Of a stretch of 64,000 bases of DNA, positions 18,066 to 30,904 are shown in pieces; positions within the stretch are counted from its first letter, which is position 1; each line of letters begins with the position of its first letter. Made by a program: the position numbers and the translations under genes. The stretch spans positions 34,102,001-34,166,000 of the forward strand of contig OX485809.1 in the NCBI GenBank assembly GCA_950295325.1, given 5' to 3'. The notes under the pieces are model-generated. The model did no database searches, was not told where the DNA came from, and saw only the letters and a program-made list of their open reading frames with translations. The DNA is from Polytrichum commune. Taxonomy: Eukaryota; Streptophyta; Polytrichopsida; Polytrichales; Polytrichaceae.

Positions 18066-20336
18066 ATGGCATGCCATTCGCTATCTATCCTATCCTCACT
18101 TGAAATGTCGAAAGGTATGTGGAAAACAACCCCAATAGTAAAAAAAATATTAAAAATAACTCCAATCCAATGGTAACTATGGGAAGAAGAAAGATGGTTA
18201 ACATTTACCCTTCTTGGTAAAATTCATTATGTCCTCAGAATGCATGCACCTGTTTTGAGGTGTTCGGGATCGTTGCCTTTGTGAAGTTGCTTGAACGTTG
18301 TTGTCAGTGCGAGATAGATTACATCCATAATGCTATTCATATGTTGGGTTGTGCACAAATGGCATGAGATTGGGATTCCTACGTTGCATTATAGATCTAA
18401 GAGATGAGGGTATTGTGCATGTGTTGTAACACTCTTCATTCTATCTCGAGTTGTGAGTCTTCCACTTCGTCCCATGATTCATCAAGTGCAACTTTTGGCT
18501 GAAATTGTCGATGTTGTCCAGTTCCTTGACCAATTGGTTGTAGGAAATTTTGGTGTAACGTGTAGGGGGTCTCGGGTAAGTTTCGGGCCATTTTTTGTAG
18601 CGACTAACCATTCGAACTATCACCTAATGGAATACCAATAGAATTGTCGCCGGTGTGTTTTGCTTTGTGGGTTGTTTATGAGTTTGGTTGGGTTGGGAGT
18701 TTTGATGATTGGGTTGTTTTCCATGTTACAAGGAGAGGACAACGAAGGTAAGTTTCATGCATATAATTTCATTAGGGACATTGCATATTAGGTGAGGCCT
18801 TGCATGTATTGTAAGGGAGGCATCGTTTTAACTACAATAATGTTTGGCTTTAAAAAAATTGATTCCAAAATATTAAAACATCATTCACTTGCCATGGTCA
18901 CTGATTTATGTAATGGGAGAACGTTTTTTGCAAAGCTTGTTGGATCATGACAACAGATAACGTAGGCCTAAAATTACGCATTTTGGGGACCTCAAGCTCC
19001 TTGGTTCACTTTGACCCTTTTTTTTCCTTGATGTAAACCGAAGTGCTCCCAGTATATGTTCAATGGGCCAATCACAAATTTCAAGATAGTGAATGCAACA
19101 TTGTAAATCTATTATGCCCAAAATTATTTACAATGAATGACAAATAATGTTAAGTTTACATTTACTATTGGTGATACTATATGGGCGGTTTGCAATCAGT
19201 ATTGAGAAAGACAATTATAACTGGTGACACTAAATGCAATACTCAAGGCCCATCCCCACATGGCTTTACCAAATAGCCAAAGTTTCTCCAGAGAACGAGG
19301 TAAAGCTCTCTTGGTCTTGGCAGAGGCACCCCGACTATCTTGGTGCACCTACGATGATTTGGTTTGGAGATTTTGAAGTAGCTTTTAATTAAGTACCTTT
19401 CACACGTGTCTATTGTTTTACTCTCAAAGCAATGTTGCAATACTTTATGAAGCAAGGCTAAATGCTTTACCACTCATCTACGTTACCATCGGTTTTTGTT
19501 AATGAAGCTCCTCGCACCCTCATCGCTAAAACTAAAAGCAACCAATCACAAGGGCCCAGAGCCGACACTTTTGAAGATCCTATGGAAGGTTGATGCTTGA
19601 GGATTAAGCTTCCGTTTTTAAATCATGCCATGTGCTTTGTCAACAAGACTTGGGGTTTGATAGCAACAATGGTGCAGAAACCATGTTTTAAAACAAATTT
19701 TAGTTAGGCTATGTCAAGTTCCGTTCAAGTCAAGTGGGGAGGAGACATTACATTGTTTTGTCCAATTAGTATGGGTTACCAATTTGAGTTATGTGTTGCA
19801 ATAACTTCTTACTGAGAATATCAATTTTATCCAAATAACATAAGTACACTACACATGATAATCAATGTCACAAACTCTAATTGTCTTGCACAGTACTAAA
19901 CTGCAGTATAGTGTCACCAACACTAAATGTTAACCCAACATTCTTTGTCACTCGTAATTTTTTGGGGGGGGGGGATCATAGATTTACAACGTTGCAATTA
20001 ATGTCATTTACAAAGTGACTTTCATCCAAATTTCAACCATCCGTGACAACATTGTATTACAAGTTGTTGAGAAGAGAAGGTAGGGTTTTGGCCAATGGAT
20101 GAACTCATCCATCATCTATGACAAGTATTTGTTCAATTATTCATCCAAAAAGTTACCATAGCGACATTGAATACCATATGACACCAAATATCATGTTTAG
20201 TGCCGTTAGTATCCACACTGAAGAATATGATATAACTACGTTGGTAAAAATGACTATAAAGTCATAGCAACACATAAACTCCAAATGGTAACCCACACTA
20301 ATTAGACAAAACAATACAAGTTATTAGGGCCACGTC
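18066..20336. other. Gene-free stretch
   Basis: AT-rich sequence with no convincing coding frame. The part at 18900-19080 (GTAGGCCTAAAATTACGCAT, then TTGATGTAAACCGAAGTG) is related to the MITE at 62611-63260. A G11 tract lies at 19964-19974. Sequence at 20060-20170 reappears inverted near 25310-25440. Confidence 0.5.
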
Positions 20337-20814
20337 ACACATGGGACTGAGAGCCCGTGACCATTACGCTTCAAGCACTCTCATTGGTGGGAAAGGTGGA
20401 GCCAATCCAAGTTCGCTTCACACCATGCTTGAGGGATCAACAAAGTATGTGAATGCAAGATGGATGTAAAGTCTACACGGATTATTACATGGCATCGAAT
20501 GGATCGTGTTTCAATTTCACTTGGACTATCTTCAAAAACCATCTCTTGGAGGTAAGCCTAACATAAAACCGGGAGACCATGGCATTCCGAATGCTCACAA
20601 CCGTTGGTTTATTCTATGTTATCATGTGTGAGGACCCGCATGAGTAGAAATTCATTGAAATAGCATTTGGTTAAAGGACCGGTCACATATGACTTCACAC
20701 TACACTTGAGGGTCCGTGACCACACTATATGATTTGGGAGGTGTGTTGGGACGACGGCCTTTGGGCTCTCACAATTTCATGGTCACGGCTCTTGGCTTGT
20801 GTGTAAAGTGGCCA
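20337..20814. mobile_element. Tourist-like MITE, TTA target duplication
   Basis: The ends are GGGCCACGTCACACA on the left and TGTGTAAAGTGGCCA on the right, flanked by TTA at 20334-20336 and 20815-20817. Length 478 bp, non-coding. The TWA duplication with GC-rich ends is the pattern of Harbinger/Tourist elements. Interior is shared with 22278-22783. Confidence 0.8.
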
Positions 20815-21753
20815 TTAGTGTAGTTGGAAAGGGCCTCTTCACGTAGTAGTAAATCGGGAAGTCTACAAGCTCCTCTAGGGCCGCTTTGGAGTAGGAATAG
20901 GAGTTGGAGGGAATTGGGAATACTAGGCCGATATTATGTTGTCGACATTTGACTCGGTCTCCTTTCGAACATCCATCTCCACTCCTCCGCATGCATCGCC
21001 CTAATAATGCCGCCATCCAAAAACAAGCCTTGTGTGAAGTGTCGCCGCAAGCTTAACGTTTCATACACCATTAAAATAATGCACACAAACTCGCACTTGA
21101 CTTGACGGAATCGTTGAATAATAATATATATATTGTGGCATTATCGGAGTGAGCTCGATCGTGATTCCTCTTTGTAGGTCTTTCATAATTTGCCTTCATG
21201 ATTGCACAATTTACCGTGGCCAGGTTGAGCACCAAATGTGTATCCGGAAGGAAAGAGTGGATGATTTATTTATCATCGTGCCTCTCATTCATCCAACGTA
21301 AAAGTGCTGAAATAGCATGCAGCCTGGAGGGTTACTTTATAAAAGTGGGTATGACATTCGTATTAGTTTTGAAGACCCTGAATTAGTCTATTTGAACTTA
21401 TTTGAGATGAATCGGTAAGAATGAACATGGAGAGTTGATTGCTAGTTACAAATGAACTGGTTGAGTTTGAGACAATACGGGGGTGAAGTTTGAGGCTGCA
21501 TGAAAATGACCGATCATTCTGGAGGAGTATATGGAATGAACCTCGAATTATTGAAGAGGTGTCGAAAAATCACAACATGTAACAAGTTGGACTTGGAAAC
21601 ACGAGGATTTCGACCAATTGTTCTCCAAAACATCCCTGGACATTGATCGGCAGGAAACCTATGAGGGGGCGACTTTTTATGTTGGATGGATGAGAGGTGT
21701 GCTCGTATATGATAATTCCCTCTCACTCCTTAATGGCCCTATAAGCTTGTTAA

Positions 21754-22080
21754 GGGCCAATTTACACATGAGGTTGAGAGCCCATGACCATTGCACTTCA
21801 AGCGCTCTCATTGGTGAAAAAGGCGGAGCCGGTCCAAGTTTGCTTCACACTACACTTGAAATACCAATGGAGGAAGTTAATGCAAGATGGTTGTAGAGTC
21901 TACATGGATTCCTCCATGGCATCGGATGGATCGTGTTTCTTAGTCACTTGGACTATTTTCAAAAACCACCTCTTGGAGGTAGGCCTAACACAAAAACTGG
22001 GAGACCATGGCACGTCGAAATCTCACAACTGTTTCTTTATTATATTTTACCACATGTGAGGACCTTGCCCTTCAAAACGA
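21754..22080 (+). repeat. Left part of a Tourist-like MITE
   Basis: Starts GGGCCAATTTACACATGAGG after a TAA and repeats the left halves of 20337-20814 and 22278-22783, including CTCTCATTGGTG and GAAGTTAATGCAAGATGG. No matching right end follows, so it is truncated or interrupted by the later insertion. Confidence 0.6.
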
Positions 22081-22277
22081 AACTCATACGAGGGCTTCAA
22101 TCTTGAACATTGGTGGGCCCCAGGCCGAATGAAGATGTGATGTGGCCAGGGGCTAGCACTACATAATTCTAAATAGTAACGCGCACTAATTGGGATAATC
22201 ATCAAGTGTAGGTCTTTCGGAGACAATTAAAGCAACCTATGATTATAATCACACCCACACTTTACTGGTGTTTATAA

Positions 22278-22783
22278 GGGTCACTTCGCACAAAAGACTG
22301 AGAGCCCATGACCATTACACTTCAAGCACTCTCATTGGTGGAAAAGGCGGAGACAATCCAAGTTCACTTCACACTACACTTGAGGGACCAATGGGGTATG
22401 TGAATGCAAGGTGGATGTAAAGCCTACATGGATTCCTACATGGCCTCAAATGAATCATGTTTCATGGTCACTTGGATTATTTTCAAAAACCACTTCTTGG
22501 AGGTAGGCCTAACACAAAATTGGGAGACCATGGCACTCCAAACGTTCACAACCGTTGATTTATTTTATTTTATCATATGTGAAGATCCACGTGAATAGAA
22601 ATTCATCGAAATAGTATTTAGTTGAGGGCCCGGTCACATATGACTTCACACTACACTTGAGGATCCGTGACCAGACTACATGATTTTGGAGGTGTGTTGG
22701 GACGGTGACCTTTGGACACTTTCTTTCTTGTGGGCTGTCACAATTTCATGGTCACGGCTCTTGGCTCGTGTGTGAAGTGGCCC
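22278..22783. mobile_element. Tourist-like MITE, TAA target duplication
   Basis: The ends are GGGTCACTTCGCACA and TGTGTGAAGTGGCCC, flanked by TAA at 22275-22277 and 22784-22786. Length 506 bp, about the same layout as 20337-20814. Non-coding. Confidence 0.82.
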
Positions 22784-23029
22784 TAAGGAACGGCGTTTGA
22801 TCCTCCACTGGGCCATACCGGCCAATAAACGTGTGGGGTATATATAATAAGTTACCCAGAAAATATTTCGGAAGCGTTTCAGATTCAGATCCAGTTTTAA
22901 ATATAGCCAAAGTCGGTTGGTTGTGAAGTTCCAGGAAGGAAAGGTAAAGGGAGGGGGGGGGTTCAAACAAACACACACGGGAATAGGTGAAAGGCACGTT
23001 CTAAATAAAGGCCACGGGAATAGGGGAGT

Positions 23030-23225
23030 ATCTTGCCGGGAACCCGCGGGTTTCAGCGCGAGCCGACGGAATCTGGACCGCCACGTGGCATGCCAGCCTT
23101 GAGGATTCGGAATCTCCCGGGCCAATAGCGTGATAGAGGGGCGTGGATAAGGAGCAGTGACACGTTCTCGCTGCCACCGCAACAATGGCGATTCTGAGCT
23201 CCATAAGTTACTTGAGAGTATTAAT
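23030..23225 (+). promoter_or_regulatory. GC-rich promoter-like island without a gene
   Basis: An unusually GC-rich island in AT-rich surroundings. It holds CCACGTGGCATGCCA (G-box core), CAACAATGGCG with a good plant start context at about 23181-23191, and a 14-codon frame that ends at once. It may be the 5' end of a truncated or captured gene, or chance. No downstream coding exon was found. Confidence 0.3.
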
Positions 23226-24005
23226 TTAATATTAAGGTTAGTGCCTACCATTGTCTTCATTGCCACCTACTACTAGACTGACTCCGTATTTAAGTCTTGT
23301 CACTTTCTATTTGGGATTAGGCAATGCTCTACTATATCTATATAGTGTGTATCTCATATTTTACCAACAAATGTTGTGTGGACATTATAGAACATGAGCA
23401 ACTTTACTTGATGAAAACAAAAATTCATTACATCAATAGTGAAAATATATATAGCGTTGTGTAACTCCAATTAGTAAGTGACACGGAATATCATATTTCA
23501 GTGCAACTTGCTTAATTAGGTTAATTATGTAGTTACTTGTTGTTTTGTATGTTTTGTAGTTGTTGTTTATGTGCTTGCTCATTAAATTAAATTGAACTAC
23601 ATGTTTAAAATATATTGATAAGAAGTAGCCCAATATGATGGCCATGTCTAGTCGTCCACCACTTTGAGTTAGGTCCATGTTAAACACTATTAGGGCACGA
23701 TTACATTGGATCCCGAGTCCCAACCCCCGCTCATGTCAACAAGTCCTAGCTTGTGAGCCTCAAAGTTGAGACTCCCCTGTGTGAAGTGCAAAGTCTCATG
23801 TACGAGCCCCTAGTCCCAAGTCCATCTCCAATGCAAAACTTAAACTGAATGAAGCTAACTCATCTATTGTCAAAATAGAACTCTTAAACTTAGGGTCCCC
23901 TTGTGTACACCTAGTACGAGCCTTTTCAAATGTACACACGAGAGAAAACAAATACCTTTATACACACACACATATTTGTGACTGTTTTTTTGATGTATGT
24001 TCTTA

Positions 24006-24432
24006 GGGCGTCCCCAGCAGCCTCGCCATGGGGCATGCCAACGCCAAAAATGGGGCATCCCGGGTTCTTAGGTGGCGGTACCGGCATAAATTGAGCCCCA
24101 CCAATGTCCGGTCCGGCATAATTTAGAACCGGCCCGGGTATAGTAAAGGCCTTCCAACGCCATAAATGGTTCATATGGCGACCCTCCTCCGGCCCGCCAA
24201 GAGATTACTTTAATATCAGATACTCCGATATCCTACTTTATCCCATGTCAAATAATAGGTGTCGTTGTCTTATTGATTGCTTCCTAATTATACCGGGGGT
24301 ATGCCTAGGCTTTGGTGGGCTCTGACTCAAGATGAGCTGCCCCGCCCAAGATGGAGGGCTCCCCAAACACCCTAAACACCATATAATACATTATTTTTGG
24401 CGGGTTGCTTACTATCTCTCCTGGGCATGCCC
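24006..24432. mobile_element. Tourist-like MITE, GC-rich, TTA target duplication
   Basis: Ends GGGCGTCCCCAGCAG and, as complement, GGGCATGCCCAGGAG match at 11 of 15 bases. TTA flanks both sides (24003-24005, 24433-24435). 427 bp, non-coding, with a GC-rich left and centre including CCAACGCCA motifs. Confidence 0.7.
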
Positions 24433-24482
24433 TTACATTCACAAAGTACATACTACTCAAATATTTGTGTCCACATTATTGC

Positions 24483-24837
24483 TAAGGTAGACATGTCTTA
24501 ATTGGTTATTTCTTTATGACCCGCCCACATGTCATGCGATTAGCATGAGATGCTTAGTAAATCCCGAATCGAGGTTGTAGCCACTTTCCTCAACATTTCT
24601 AGAACTCGTCGGAATACCTTATTCATTATCAAAAGATTCTCATACTTATCAAGTGGTATAGGTCCCCCCCCCCCCCTCCAATTATGTTGAGTATTGAACC
24701 TAGAATGGTGATCATATTTTGAGCACGTAGTCCAATCTCTTTCAAATGCTTGTTTTTCCAATAGCCGTTCTTGAAGCAACACCTAACCACATACCACTCA
24801 AAGCAAGGGAAGTAGCCATATTGGGCACATCTACCTC
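24483..24837 (-). mobile_element. TAAGGTA-family MITE, subfamily B
   Basis: Left TAAGGTAGACATGTCTTAAT and right ATATTGGGCACATCTACCTC are diverged inverted ends. The interior has GAGCACGTAGTCCAATCTC and AACCACATACCACTC as in 4521-4896. A C13 tract at 24664-24676 has grown at the site that reads GGGGGG in sister copies. Confidence 0.75.
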
Positions 24838-25459
24838 ACATTGGAGGTAGGCACATCTACCTCACTCACAAATTTGTTGTTATTTCCAAGTGTTGGTTCC
24901 ACTAAGTAGTGCATTTGACAACAAATGGACATGAAGAACCGACTACTACACTAAATACTGTATCTCTCTAGCAGCTTGGGCAGAAAATAATTAATTTTGG
25001 AAATGCCTAAATTATTGGGAAATTATTTTCGTTGATTAAAAAAAACATTCAAAGTGTGCCTAAAATCACAATAATGCGAGTGGCATTCATGAGAATGCAA
25101 CAAAGTAGTATCAAATGACTTCAACAACCACCATAGATGAAATTAGGGAAACCATCCATGAATAATAAAACTGACTTGGATGAGTGTCTAACTGATTCTT
25201 ATTTCCTTTTTGGATCTACCCAATTTCTAGGAATATTATTTTATGGGTTGCCTAACTTTATTTCACACTTTCATTCATTATTAGACAGAATGGTGCCCAA
25301 GTTGCTAGAGAGCTACGGTATGAGATTTAATGTCATATGATAATATGTGTCACTATGGTAACTTTTTGGATGACACTCCTTATGAACAACTGAACAAGTA
25401 TTGTCATGGATGAGGCCCAAAACCCTACTTTCTCTTAGACTTTACACATCCATCTTGCA

Positions 25460-25589
25460 TTCACATACTCCGTTGGTCCCTCAAGCGTAGTGTGAAGCAA
25501 CAAACTTGGACCGGCTATGCGTTTTCCACCAATGAGAGTGCTTGAAGTGTAATGGTCACGGGCTCTCAGTCTCGTGTGTGAAGTGGCCC
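25460..25589 (-). repeat. Right end of a Tourist-like MITE
   Basis: GTTTTCCACCAATGAGAG, AATGGTCACGGGCTCTCAG and TGTGTGAAGTGGCCC followed by TAA are the inverted left end of the 20.3/22.3-kb elements. The other end was not found. Confidence 0.6.
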
Positions 25590-25592
25590 TAA

Positions 25593-27800
25593 GTTATGCC
25601 CAAAAGTCTCCGTGTGAGGTGGTGCAATTACGTTTTAAAAAAGAAGCCACTTCTCAAGCCATTACTAGGTTCATGTGAGGGTGACATAAGTTAGTATCCC
25701 ACAAGCGGCATTGAGCACTTGTCAGTCAACACGGAGTCGGGAACGTGGTCACTCAATCTCGATCCAACACGGGCTTGTGCATGTGGCAAGGTCTTTAAGC
25801 CAAGAATGGACACCAAAATGATATGTTAGAGTGCTTCTTGAGTGCTTGCTTAAGTTAGTGAGTCGGCTTTTTAAAACACTTGTTTTATGCTTATTTTTTT
25901 CTCCACATTAGTGTATGGGGTAGCTTTTGGGCGTAATTGGGTCTAGATCCGAGTGTTTCCAAGTCCAACCGGTTTCATGTTGACATCTTTCGGTTTATCT
26001 TTTATTAGTTTGAGGTCTACACTCTAACTTCCCTAATATCACGCATGTGGCAACCAAAGTGCACGTGATATTAAGGAGGTATGTTGTGTTAACACGGGTG
26101 CATGATAATTGAGAGATTGTGTAGCATGTGACACTTTGGATTAACACAAAGTCAACTTCGCAATGATGACAACAATGACAACGTGATGCGTGTGAGTGTC
26201 TGGTTTGAATTTATGAACATGCTATGACACATGTCATGGTTTTGAGTGCGAAAGTGAGGAGGGAATGAATGGTTAAAACGAGTGGTTATGGCAAACTCTA
26301 GACCACGGTAATATGTTCGGACTCACTAATGGCGTCAAAAATTCATAGTATTTTCAATTTTAAAGAATAAAGTTACCGAAAAATTGGCGGTCCTCCTGAT
26401 TTTCTAATCTTCTTACACAAGAAAAAAATTGCATCGCCTTATACTTCTCCAGACCTAGCCCAAAATCTCACAAGCAATCGGTTATGGATGCCTCCACTTT
26501 ACATCTCTAGCAGTAAATTTTCTCCATGTTCATTGCTCCATACATCACCAGTTAACTCCCTTTGTAGAAATTAAAAATAGGGTGGCATCCTAAAAGATGA
26601 ACTGAGAAGCACCTTATGGTATGTGGTATGTGTTGTGATGGAATTGGAGCACGTAATGTTAAGTGCTTTCTGGTTCGATAGAAGCTGATTGCTTATTGAG
26701 AGAGAACTGCCACGTGTCGTATTCCCATTAGTTAAGACCGTGTTTGAATCCAGCGAGGAAATTACCTTCCGGCATTCAAAGTGTTGAACTATCCAACACT
26801 CTACTTTATATCCTCATAATAGATTAACCCTTAAAGGACGTGGGGTCTTGATGTACAATATGACATTTCACAGGCCTCAACAAGTGTTCAAAACATTTTG
26901 TTCAAATTTGGAGGTTTGAAACTTCATTCAATACATTGTCTTATGTCAAGGATAAAAATTTAAAATAAGCACGATCAAACGTGACATCGATGAACGTAGT
27001 ACTTATTGATGTCCAAGGGCACTCAAGTTCTTTAGTTGAACCCAAATCTTCTATACTATTAAAGTATTAACCGGTTTGAAAAGAGCAATGTTTAGATAGG
27101 TTACTTTTGGCGCACTTAACTAAAGGTGGTTCAAGTATGTAGCTCAAAGACACGCTCTTTGAAATGTTAGGCTGGCTAGGGGCGGCTGGACCCCCCAATA
27201 TGGCTGGGGTATGAGAGGTAAGCTATGTACAATAATTCCCTCTCCCTATCACTTGGCTAAATTGCACATGAAAGATGAAAATCCATTCAACTGCACAATT
27301 CATTTTAGAATGTTACAAGCCAATCATGATACGTTGTTTTAACAACGTATCATGTGCTAGATCTCGGCTATGAGGAACTACTTGTTGTCACCAAAGATCT
27401 CTTTAGGGTTGTGCAACAAATTACGGCGAGACTGACATTGGGCACAAATCATGAGGTCCAATTTCCCTCCACATTGAGAGAGACATTATAATGTTGGCAA
27501 TTGTTCAAAATGTTTCATTTGACATAAAATCCAATTATGATCGGCTCCAAGTAGCAACTAACATTAACCTTAAACACACGACCATCCCAAAGCTGGGAGG
27601 CTCATGGTCCCGCCCCAAAGACACTGAGCGAATTTTCTTCCAGTGCAAATTTCATGAGTTAAATGTATGTCCGCGGTATCTCGTAAAGAATTTGCTGTAA
27701 CATATATCATGTGTGGACATTTTGCTGCTGAAAAGAGTGAGTTCGCAACAATTGATTACATGTAATGGCAGTGAGGGATTTACAAGATATACTACCTACA
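25593..27800. other. Gene-free stretch
   Basis: AT-rich sequence with only short chance frames. The part at about 25915-26035 (TTTCCAAGTCCAACCGGTTT, TTGACATCTTTCGG) is a copy of a dispersed repeat also at 28265 and 62085. Confidence 0.45.
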
Positions 27801-28181
27801 TAAGTACATGAGTGTTATTTGGTTCATTTCTCATGCTCTCCAGCTTCTACTGATTGGAATTTACACAACAAAACTTGATTTACAATGAAGCATCAGCAAA
27901 AAAAAAAACAGATTAAAAATCGGACCTCCCTGATGTAGTTACAGTCACCCAAAGTACATGTTTGTTGGTTTCTGGATTGAATACATCATTGGTCCCCCGA
28001 ATCGTGTTCATTTTTGGGTGTGGAGTAGTTAACAGAATTGGAAGACACAGTCCAATCTCATTTGAACAACATGTGTGCATGTTTGGAGTGTTTGTTCTTC
28101 GATCCTCACCAAACCTCACACCAATCAAATATAGGTGTCTGATTAAGAAAAAGTAACCGAATTATAACACCACAGATCTTA
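27801..28181. mobile_element. TAAGGTA-family MITE, subfamily A
   Basis: Ends TAAGTACATGAGTGTTATTT and AATTATAACACCACAGATCTTA; 381 bp. Similar along its length to 6902-7285. Non-coding. Confidence 0.7.
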
Positions 28182-28264
28182 GGCTTGTCAACATCTAAGC
28201 TTATAATGGCGGAACACATTTATGTAGTGGAATACAATTTGGTGTTGACCACATCAACAGCAGT

Positions 28265-28460
28265 GTCTGGGGAGGATTTTTGGGCATAAGTGGTCGATAT
28301 CCTAGTGTTTCCAAGTCCAGTCACTTACATGTGGACATCTTGCAGTTGTTCTTTATCAAATTGGGGTATATTCTATAAGTTCCTCTAAAACGATTGGTAA
28401 ATTTCCTGAAGTCTTTAACTTCAACTGGTTCATCTGAAACTAGTGGTCCATTGATGAACA
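28265..28460 (+). repeat. Dispersed repeat shared with 25915 and 62085
   Basis: TTTTTGGGCATAAGTGG, ATCCTAGTGTTTCCAAGTCC, AAATTGGGGTATATTCTATA and AACTTCAACTGGTTCATCTG recur in order and on the same strand near 62085-62290, and in part near 25915-26035. It could be part of a long terminal repeat, but no retrotransposon protein is near. Confidence 0.55.
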
Positions 28461-28904
28461 ATAGAAAGGCCAATCCTTCTCCATGGAAGAACAACTAGAA
28501 GCAGCATTTCAACACAGAGCAGCATTGCAAATAACGAGTCGAGTGAGGAAGTGTTACAGAATCAAGGGCTAATTAGTACTACAAAAATCTAGTCCACAGA
28601 TCACCACAAATCGTCTCCATTAGTATTATCCTCCTCAACCGCAACCACAAGTGGCTCACTTAACTCATTGGATCACCACCATTAACCCAAACTATGCAAT
28701 ACATATGGCACATCAGTAGCTCACAAACACCTAAAAGGAATTACATTATATTTCAACTCTTGCTGCGCATTGTAAATCCCAAGAATCGAAAAGCCCAGTA
28801 CCCAGTAAGGGCTAAACAGATCAGCACAGCCAAAAAATTATTAGCTAACTCAATTAGGGGAATATTATTTGCTGGCTCTGTGTGTCCAAGAAATTTTTAA
28901 TTTC

Positions 28905-30862
28905 CTAGTAAGGAGGAGGTGGGGGAGGGTTATAAATATGGGTGGGAGGTGGGGGAGTGCGAACTGGTGCCGCAGGTGGAGGAGTTATAACACGACTTTT
29001 ACCCGGCGTTGGTGGATAGCCTTTTGGTGCACCCCTCGGCAATCTGGAAGTTGAGAAGTCTAGAACACGGCGACCGAATTTGGGTGCCTGCACCACAATT
29101 GCATCATGGAGACATTATAATAACTACACGTAGGTTGAAACAAACGGAATTCTAGAAGACAATTCTTTCATGGAAAGTTCAACAACAGTACAAAGCTTAC
29201 TGTTGGGGGCGCCTGATCGACTAGCTGGCCAAGAATAAGTGCGCCATGGACATCAACGCCATCTGCAAAGTTATTGAAACCGAGCAAAATTAGGTTGTAT
29301 CTTAAAGTGATCTGGAGACGGTCCGTGGAGCAAATAGATACTTCCAACAAGTCAGAGCGGAAAAAACAAACATACAGGAAGTCATTAAGGTGACATTCAT
29401 CTCGTACTTAGATTCACACCACTATGGTAGACAGACTCATTTCTGATTACTTAATCAATTTTCGCATATAGCTGAGGCTGGGTAAAGAGAGAAATGATGC
29501 CAACTCTACGTTGGTGTGAATGATAGACGCTTTACCTTTGATCAAAACTGCAAATTCAAATGTAATCTGAGGCAGGTTTACATAGCATGGTTGACGGGAC
29601 AAAACCTCATGTCTGAGGTGGTCTTTGGGTGATTTGGGCGAACCAACCCATACACTCCTCCTTGTTGGATGCCTAAACCCTTGCCTCCAAGTGTACAGGT
29701 TGTTTTGCCCCAGCCTCTTTGGGGTTGAGTAATGTTATGAATGTTACGAGGTGGTAAGTAGGGGAAAACTGAAATCAGAAAGCTTGGAAGATGATGCAAC
29801 AACCCAAGGATACAGCGGGCAGAGAGGGACTCTGCATCACTTGCCCCCATCTACTCAAACCAGTTTGCTGTTATTACGTCTGAAGCAAGGGCTGGTTTTG
29901 TGGATGCCTCCAGAGTCTCTGATTATATTTCACAAGTACTGGAAGATGATAGATCGTGTCGACACATTGGAATTATCCTTCAACACGATGGGGAATTTCC
30001 ATCAAGAGTTCGCTTTTCTACGATTTTTCATTGGTTCTTTCGCGTATGATATCAATCATTTCTTTCGACTTGTGTTTGCATGCTCAGAGGTGGTCTTCAA
30101 GTTTGAATGAAGAGCAACTTATTTCGGTTCATTAAGGGCCACGTTCAATTTTAGCGCTTCTTTGCATGCCAAAATGTTTTTGACTGCAATGAACAGATGT
30201 AGAATGTTCTTCATTCAAATCTCCACACTACCTACCTCCAAGCATGCACCGCAAAACTTACTGAACATGGAAGGTGTTGAATGCAAAACAACCAACTCCT
30301 GACCAAAAGTCATGCTGAGTTATCTTCTAACTCTACCAAATGGCAGTTGCGATCATTAATTTCATAACATCCTTCAGTCACTTTGAACCGTTCAGTGGGT
30401 CTTAGAATCTTGTGAAAATATTCTTGAACAATGAACTCAGGGTGCCAAGAATCTGTAATTTTCTTCACTTTGACTCTGAGCTTGTATGTGTTTGTCGCAT
30501 GTTTATATATCCACACTTAAACCTAACAACTGACCATCTAGCCATACTTCCACCTAGCACCACTGCATTTGTCAAAATTCCAGTTTTATGTACATGACAT
30601 GCTAAAGATAGAAAACAGAAGCGAACAGAACATGGGCACTGGCGAAGGTTGTGTTGACAATGAGAGCATACAAATCAGAAACCGTACCCGGCTGAGCTGG
30701 ACGATTAAGAAGCCGTCGAGCTGCAGGCAGCCTAAAATAACCCGACTCCCCCGCATTGATGGCGTCTCCCAGCTGCAATTCACAAAACAGCAGCACCACG
30801 CCCACCACAAATGAAGCCGCCATCACTGCTCCTCCATGGAACCTGACACCCTGAATCCCCAT
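28905..30862 (-). CDS. Hypothetical small secreted/membrane protein with Pro-rich tail
   Basis: Proposed exons on the minus strand: 30688-30862, 29201-29340, 28905-29087; phases join to 165 residues. Residues 14-30 (VMAASFVVGVVLLFCEL) form a hydrophobic segment like a signal peptide or anchor. The middle part (LRYNLILLGFNNFADGVDVH) has no motif I know. The end has PPTPGKSRVITPPPAAP and six prolines before the final Tyr, as in extracellular or disordered proline-rich proteins. The last exon and first exon look coding. The middle exon is supported by a pyrimidine-rich acceptor and correct phase, but the 1.3-kb intron could hide another exon. No family recognised. A fragment of coding-like sequence lies just upstream. 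Confidence 0.5.
30130..30345 (-). repeat. Half copy of the foldback element
   Basis: CTTTGCATGCCAAAATG, CAAATCTCCACACTACC, CATGCACCGCAAAACTTACT and AACAACCAACTCC follow the right arm of the inverted repeat at 45286-45448. It lies in the proposed first intron of the small Pro-rich protein gene. Confidence 0.65.
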
Positions 30863-30904
30863 TGTCGTTCTAAATCCCCGTGCCTACAGAGTCTTAACTC
30901 ACGA

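Noticed and set aside
22676-23266. Long minus-strand open frame of 196 codons
   Set aside because: It overlaps the end of a MITE, has biased Pro/Arg composition from GC-rich DNA and no recognisable domain.
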